Both the position numbers and the translations under genes were made by a program. DNA of 8,258 nucleotides from CANHEE01 sp043777755. GTDB lineage: Bacteria > Bacteroidota > Bacteroidia > Chitinophagales > Saprospiraceae. The stretch is from the NCBI GenBank assembly GCA_043777755.1, contig JAYWHK010000214.1, positions 1 to 8,258 on the forward strand, given 5' to 3'. This document shows, in pieces, positions 5,979 through 8,258 of this stretch; position 1 is the first letter of the stretch, and every line of letters begins with the position of its first letter. Below the pieces are notes generated by a model. That model did not search any database and was not told the origin of the DNA. It worked only from the letters and a program-made list of their open reading frames with translations.

Positions 5979-6755
5979 ATGCACAAAATAAAAATTCTAT
6001 CTGTATTTTTCTTCTTTTTACTCTGCCAAAACGTTTTTACTCAAACGATAGACAGCACAAAAAAAACCACAACCTTTTCAGGTTCTCTTGGATTGACAAA
6101 CAATGGTTTTTCAATCGTTCCTGCGTTTTCTTTAAATGCACCTGCGGCGATAATTCTAATGGATTGGCGTAAAGGAAAATTCAGTATTAGTCCCGAGCTT
6201 CGAGTAACGCCTGATGTCAAAAGAGGTGGTATCATAGTTTGGTTTAGGTATCATGCGATTCAGAAAGGAAATTTTACGTTCCGCACGGGTTTCCACCCTG
6301 CCATGAACCTGCAAACGAGAGATGTAATTTCTCGAAATCTCAAAGATACGCTTAACCTTACTCAAATGCGTCGTTTTTTGGCTTGGGAACTTGCGCCGAG
6401 CTACAAAATCAATAAGCATATTGGCGTAGGATTATATTACCTTCAAGGCAATGGCTTACAAAAAGATGGCCCTCAAACAAGCCATTTTGTGAGTTTTAAC
6501 CCTTCATTTACCAATATTCCTTTGGGTGCAAAAATGAAATTTAGCATCATTCCAGGCGTATTTTACTTGAATTTGGACGGCTACGAAGGCACTTATTTTT
6601 CCAACGTAACTTCATTGTCGCACAGCAAATTTCCAATCACATTCACAACAGGCATCAATAAAACGATAACATCTAACTTGCCAGGTAACAAAGATTTACT
6701 TTGGAATGTTGGTCTGAATTATGTTTTTAGAAAAAAAATAGCACAATTAAAGTAG
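5979..6755 (+). CDS. Secreted protein, probable outer-membrane beta-barrel
   Basis: This 258-residue protein starts with a clear Sec signal peptide: MHKIKI, then a hydrophobic run LSVFFFFLLC, with probable cleavage around residues 20-22 before QTIDS. C16 is not preceded by a small residue, so a lipobox is not supported. The rest alternates polar and aromatic/aliphatic residues with many Gly and Phe/Tyr turns, for example KFSISPELRVTP, FTFRTGFHPAMNL, HIGVGLYYLQG and the last strand LLWNVGLNYVFRKK. This is typical of 8- to 12-stranded Bacteroidota outer-membrane barrels. I do not recognise a specific family. It follows the ATPase by 48 bases without an obvious promoter of its own and is closed by the terminator at 6766-6802. 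A functional link to the ATPase is suggested by position only. Confidence 0.8.
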   Translation: MHKIKILSVFFFFLLCQNVFTQTIDSTKKTTTFSGSLGLTNNGFSIVPAFSLNAPAAIILMDWRKGKFSISPELRVTPDVKRGGIIVWFRYHAIQKGNFTFRTGFHPAMNLQTRDVISRNLKDTLNLTQMRRFLAWELAPSYKINKHIGVGLYYLQGNGLQKDGPQTSHFVSFNPSFTNIPLGAKMKFSIIPGVFYLNLDGYEGTYFSNVTSLSHSKFPITFTTGINKTITSNLPGNKDLLWNVGLNYVFRKKIAQLK

Positions 6756-6765
6756 TCAAAACTCA

Positions 6766-6802
6766 AAAAAACGCTAATTTCCGAGAGAAATTAGCGTTTT
6801 TT
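6766..6802 (+). terminator. Strong intrinsic terminator after the barrel gene
   Basis: The arms 6766-6781 and 6787-6802 are perfectly complementary over 16 bp, with an A6 lead-in and a T6 tail around the 5-base loop CGAGA. It begins 10 bases after the stop at 6755 and separates this unit from the promoter at 6812-6842. Its tracts make it bidirectional, although no minus-strand gene runs into it. Confidence 0.92.
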
Positions 6803-6811
6803 GTTTAAACC

Positions 6812-6842
6812 TTGAAAGTCAGATAAAAAATACGTACTTTTG
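6812..6842 (+). promoter_or_regulatory. Bacteroidota-type promoter for the nuclease pair
   Basis: TTG at 6812-6814, a 20-base spacer and TACTTTTG at 6835-6842 match the known TTG / TAnnTTTG arrangement of the Bacteroidota primary sigma factor. This is the only promoter in the window where both elements are clear. The predicted transcript starts near 6849, about 24 bases before the ATG at 6873. Confidence 0.75.
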
Positions 6843-6872
6843 CATAAAATTGAAAGAAAATAATTTGTCATT

Positions 6873-7517
6873 ATGATAAAAAGACCTTTTGAGCAATGGC
6901 TCTTTGAAGATGTAGAAATACATTTTGGAATTGAGCGCATTGATAATTTTTCTCGTTTGCAGGAGTGGCTCAATGTACCTGATGCACCGCCTTTATCTCA
7001 ATCAACAGAGGAACTTAGAATTGAGTTAGCGCAAAACATAGAAATGTGGAATGAAGATGAGTTAAAAATGATGTTTATTGCCTTGCTTTTAGCAGAAATA
7101 AAATTCAATAATTTGCCACATTATAAGGTTTTTACACAAAGAATGTTCACCCTTCAAACACCAGAAGTAGAAGCATCAGGCAGGGTAGAATGGTTTGTGG
7201 CTATGGGTAAGCAAACACCTAAAAGACCGTTTTTCTTTTTACAGGAGTATAAGGCGGAGCGAAATTCTGCGAATGACCCACTTGGGCAACTACTGATTGC
7301 TATGGTAGATGCTCAAATAATGAATGACAACCCTGCACAAACTTTATATGGTTGTTACAATATAGGTCGTATATGGTTTTTTGTGGCATTAAAAGGTGGT
7401 GAATATGGTGTGAGTAGGGCTTATGACGCTACACAAATACATGATTTAAAAAGTATTGTTGCCATTTTAAAAAGGGTAAAAATGTATATTCACGAGCAAC
7501 TTGGTTTGCCTATTTAA
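6873..7517 (+). CDS. PD-(D/E)XK nuclease-like protein, first gene of a two-gene unit
   Basis: This 214-residue cytoplasmic protein has no signal peptide. The N-terminal part has RPFEQWLFEDVEIHFGI, then an acidic helical stretch NEDELKMMFIALLLAEI (60-76). The core pattern is GRVEWFVAMG (103-112, with E106 where an Asp is usual), FLQEYKAER with E125-x-K127, DPLGQLLIAMVDAQ (135-148), and LYGCYNIGRIWFFVAL (158-173). This gives an acidic residue plus ExK in the right order for the PD-(D/E)XK fold. The second half parallels the protein encoded at 2696-3301, motif by motif: the acidic/aromatic strand, ExK or ExE, LGQ, AQ, YGC, then a Trp. The ATG at 6873 is the first start after a clear promoter. 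The next gene begins 10 bases after its stop, so the two are almost certainly co-transcribed. The substrate and role are unknown; similar proteins are usually annotated as hypothetical. Confidence 0.8.
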   Translation: MIKRPFEQWLFEDVEIHFGIERIDNFSRLQEWLNVPDAPPLSQSTEELRIELAQNIEMWNEDELKMMFIALLLAEIKFNNLPHYKVFTQRMFTLQTPEVEASGRVEWFVAMGKQTPKRPFFFLQEYKAERNSANDPLGQLLIAMVDAQIMNDNPAQTLYGCYNIGRIWFFVALKGGEYGVSRAYDATQIHDLKSIVAILKRVKMYIHEQLGLPI

Positions 7518-7527
7518 TTTATAAAAA

Positions 7528-8258
7528 ATGGATAATCAGCGATTGAATACTCACGACGACTTTTTCAAAGTAGCCTTTTCACGAGAGCGCAATGTGATAG
7601 ATTATTTTAGGTCGTTTTTCAAGGAAGAATTGGTCAAAAAATTAGATTTTTCAACCTTAAAATTGAGCAATACCTCTTATGTAACACCGCAGTTGGAGGA
7701 ATACTTTGCAGATGTTGTTTGGGATTGTGAATATCAGGCTGATGGTAAAAAAGTGCCAATCAAAGCCACTTTTTTGTTTGAACACAAAAGTTATGTTCCC
7801 AAGTTTCCACATTTACAACTCCTACGTTATATGTTGCAAATATGGGACGAATGTGAGAAAAATCAGAAACCTTTGATACCTGTTATTCCGATTATCGTTT
7901 ATCATAACAAAGAGGATAGACATTGGAAATACAAACCATTTTCGGCTTATTTCAAGGGAATTGATCCTGAATTGCTGCCTTATATTCCACATTTTGACTA
8001 TCAACTGACCGACCTCACTCGCATGACCGCCGAACAAATCATGGCTATGAATGTAGGACTTTTGAGGAACGCACTTTTGACGTTACAGTTTGGTGCAAAA
8101 GAAGAGTATGTCATAGAAAACATCAAAACATTGATTTTAAATGTTAAAAATGTAGAAACCGACGAATATTTGCATAGTTTTTTCTTCGCACAACTTGTAT
8201 ATGTCCTAAAAAACAACGAACTTGGCGGCATAATTAAAAAACACATTGTTCAAAATTA
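7528..8258 (+). CDS. Rpn/YhgA-type PD-(D/E)XK nuclease ('transposase_31' family), 3' end cut by window edge
   Basis: The Rpn (recombination-promoting nuclease) family consists of DNA endonucleases once annotated as putative transposases. Here 243 codons are visible and the frame is open to the edge. The N-terminal hallmark is NTHDDFFKVAFSRE (7-20), followed by FRSFFKEEL. The catalytic pattern is FADVVWDCEY with D62, then FLFEHKSY with E85 and K87, then LLRYMLQIWDE and PVIPIIVYHNKEDRHW (118-133). All are standard for this family, and the D...ExK triad is complete. The start at 7528 lies 10 bases after the preceding nuclease-like gene, with an A-rich leader but no strong Shine-Dalgarno. The C-terminal helical region, which in the family is variable, begins about residue 165 and is incomplete here. 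No transposon ends are seen around it, so it is not called a mobile element. Confidence 0.93.
   Translation, partial: MDNQRLNTHDDFFKVAFSRERNVIDYFRSFFKEELVKKLDFSTLKLSNTSYVTPQLEEYFADVVWDCEYQADGKKVPIKATFLFEHKSYVPKFPHLQLLRYMLQIWDECEKNQKPLIPVIPIIVYHNKEDRHWKYKPFSAYFKGIDPELLPYIPHFDYQLTDLTRMTAEQIMAMNVGLLRNALLTLQFGAKEEYVIENIKTLILNVKNVETDEYLHSFFFAQLVYVLKNNELGGIIKKHIVQN

Noticed and set aside
5979..6044. Lipoprotein signal in the barrel candidate
   Set aside because: The cysteine at residue 16 is preceded by Leu-Leu rather than a small residue, so it does not fit a lipobox.
6041..6419. Two minus-strand frames inside the barrel gene
   Set aside because: Both are antisense to a gene with a clear signal peptide and barrel pattern. 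Neither has a promoter match.
7822..8246. Minus-strand frames opposite the Rpn-type gene
   Set aside because: The plus-strand frame has full Rpn family motifs, so these are shadows.
7528..8258. Transposon, because Rpn proteins are often labelled transposase
   Set aside because: No terminal inverted repeats or target duplications are visible around the gene, and the family is known to be nucleases rather than classical transposases.
1..8258. tRNA, rRNA, CRISPR array or riboswitch
   Set aside because: Reading both strands showed no cloverleaf-like segment, no rRNA-like block, no regularly spaced identical repeats beyond the four-box array, and no recognised aptamer ahead of purL, whose leader is only about 10 bases.

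Overview
The window looks like a chromosomal segment of a member of the Bacteroidota, possibly from the Cytophagia or Flavobacteriia side of the phylum. Four things point there. The DNA is AT-rich. Start codons lack strong Shine-Dalgarno sequences and sit behind A-rich leaders. TAnnTTTG boxes, the -7 element of the Bacteroidota primary sigma factor, lie in front of nearly every gene or transcription unit. The accessory gene families seen here are also common in that phylum. No species assignment is claimed.

Layout. 1-2106 (minus) is a housekeeping gene, purL (de novo purine synthesis), which loses its last residues at the left edge. 2212-2409 (minus) is a 65-residue double-glycine leader peptide gene that resembles a RiPP/bacteriocin precursor. 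It is closed by a clear intrinsic terminator, with no maturation or export gene in view. 2696-3301 (minus) encodes a PD-(D/E)XK-like protein and is divergent from an AraC-family regulator (3507-4394, plus). The region between these two carries a symmetric array of four related 12-bp boxes. Downstream on the plus strand are an AAA-type ATPase fused to a DUF234 nuclease-like domain (4485-5930) and a signal-peptide-bearing outer-membrane barrel candidate (5979-6755), ending in a strong terminator. A new promoter at 6812-6842 starts a last unit: a second PD-(D/E)XK-like protein (6873-7517) and an Rpn/YhgA-type nuclease (from 7528, cut by the right edge).

How the parts may work together. purL is independent of the rest. 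The araC and ATPase promoters share a nearly identical element directly upstream of their -7 boxes. At the ATPase gene this element is part of a perfect 24-bp inverted repeat that encloses the -7 box. The simplest reading is that the AraC protein controls its own gene and the ATPase/barrel unit, though the same repeat could also terminate the araC transcript. Four separate polypeptides in about 5.6 kb carry PD-(D/E)XK-type nuclease signatures, and two of these look like distant relatives of each other. That makes this an accessory island of nuclease-like genes next to a core gene. No complete known defence system can be assembled from what is visible. The most interesting candidates for something undescribed are the orphan double-glycine peptide and the two promoter-associated repeat structures.
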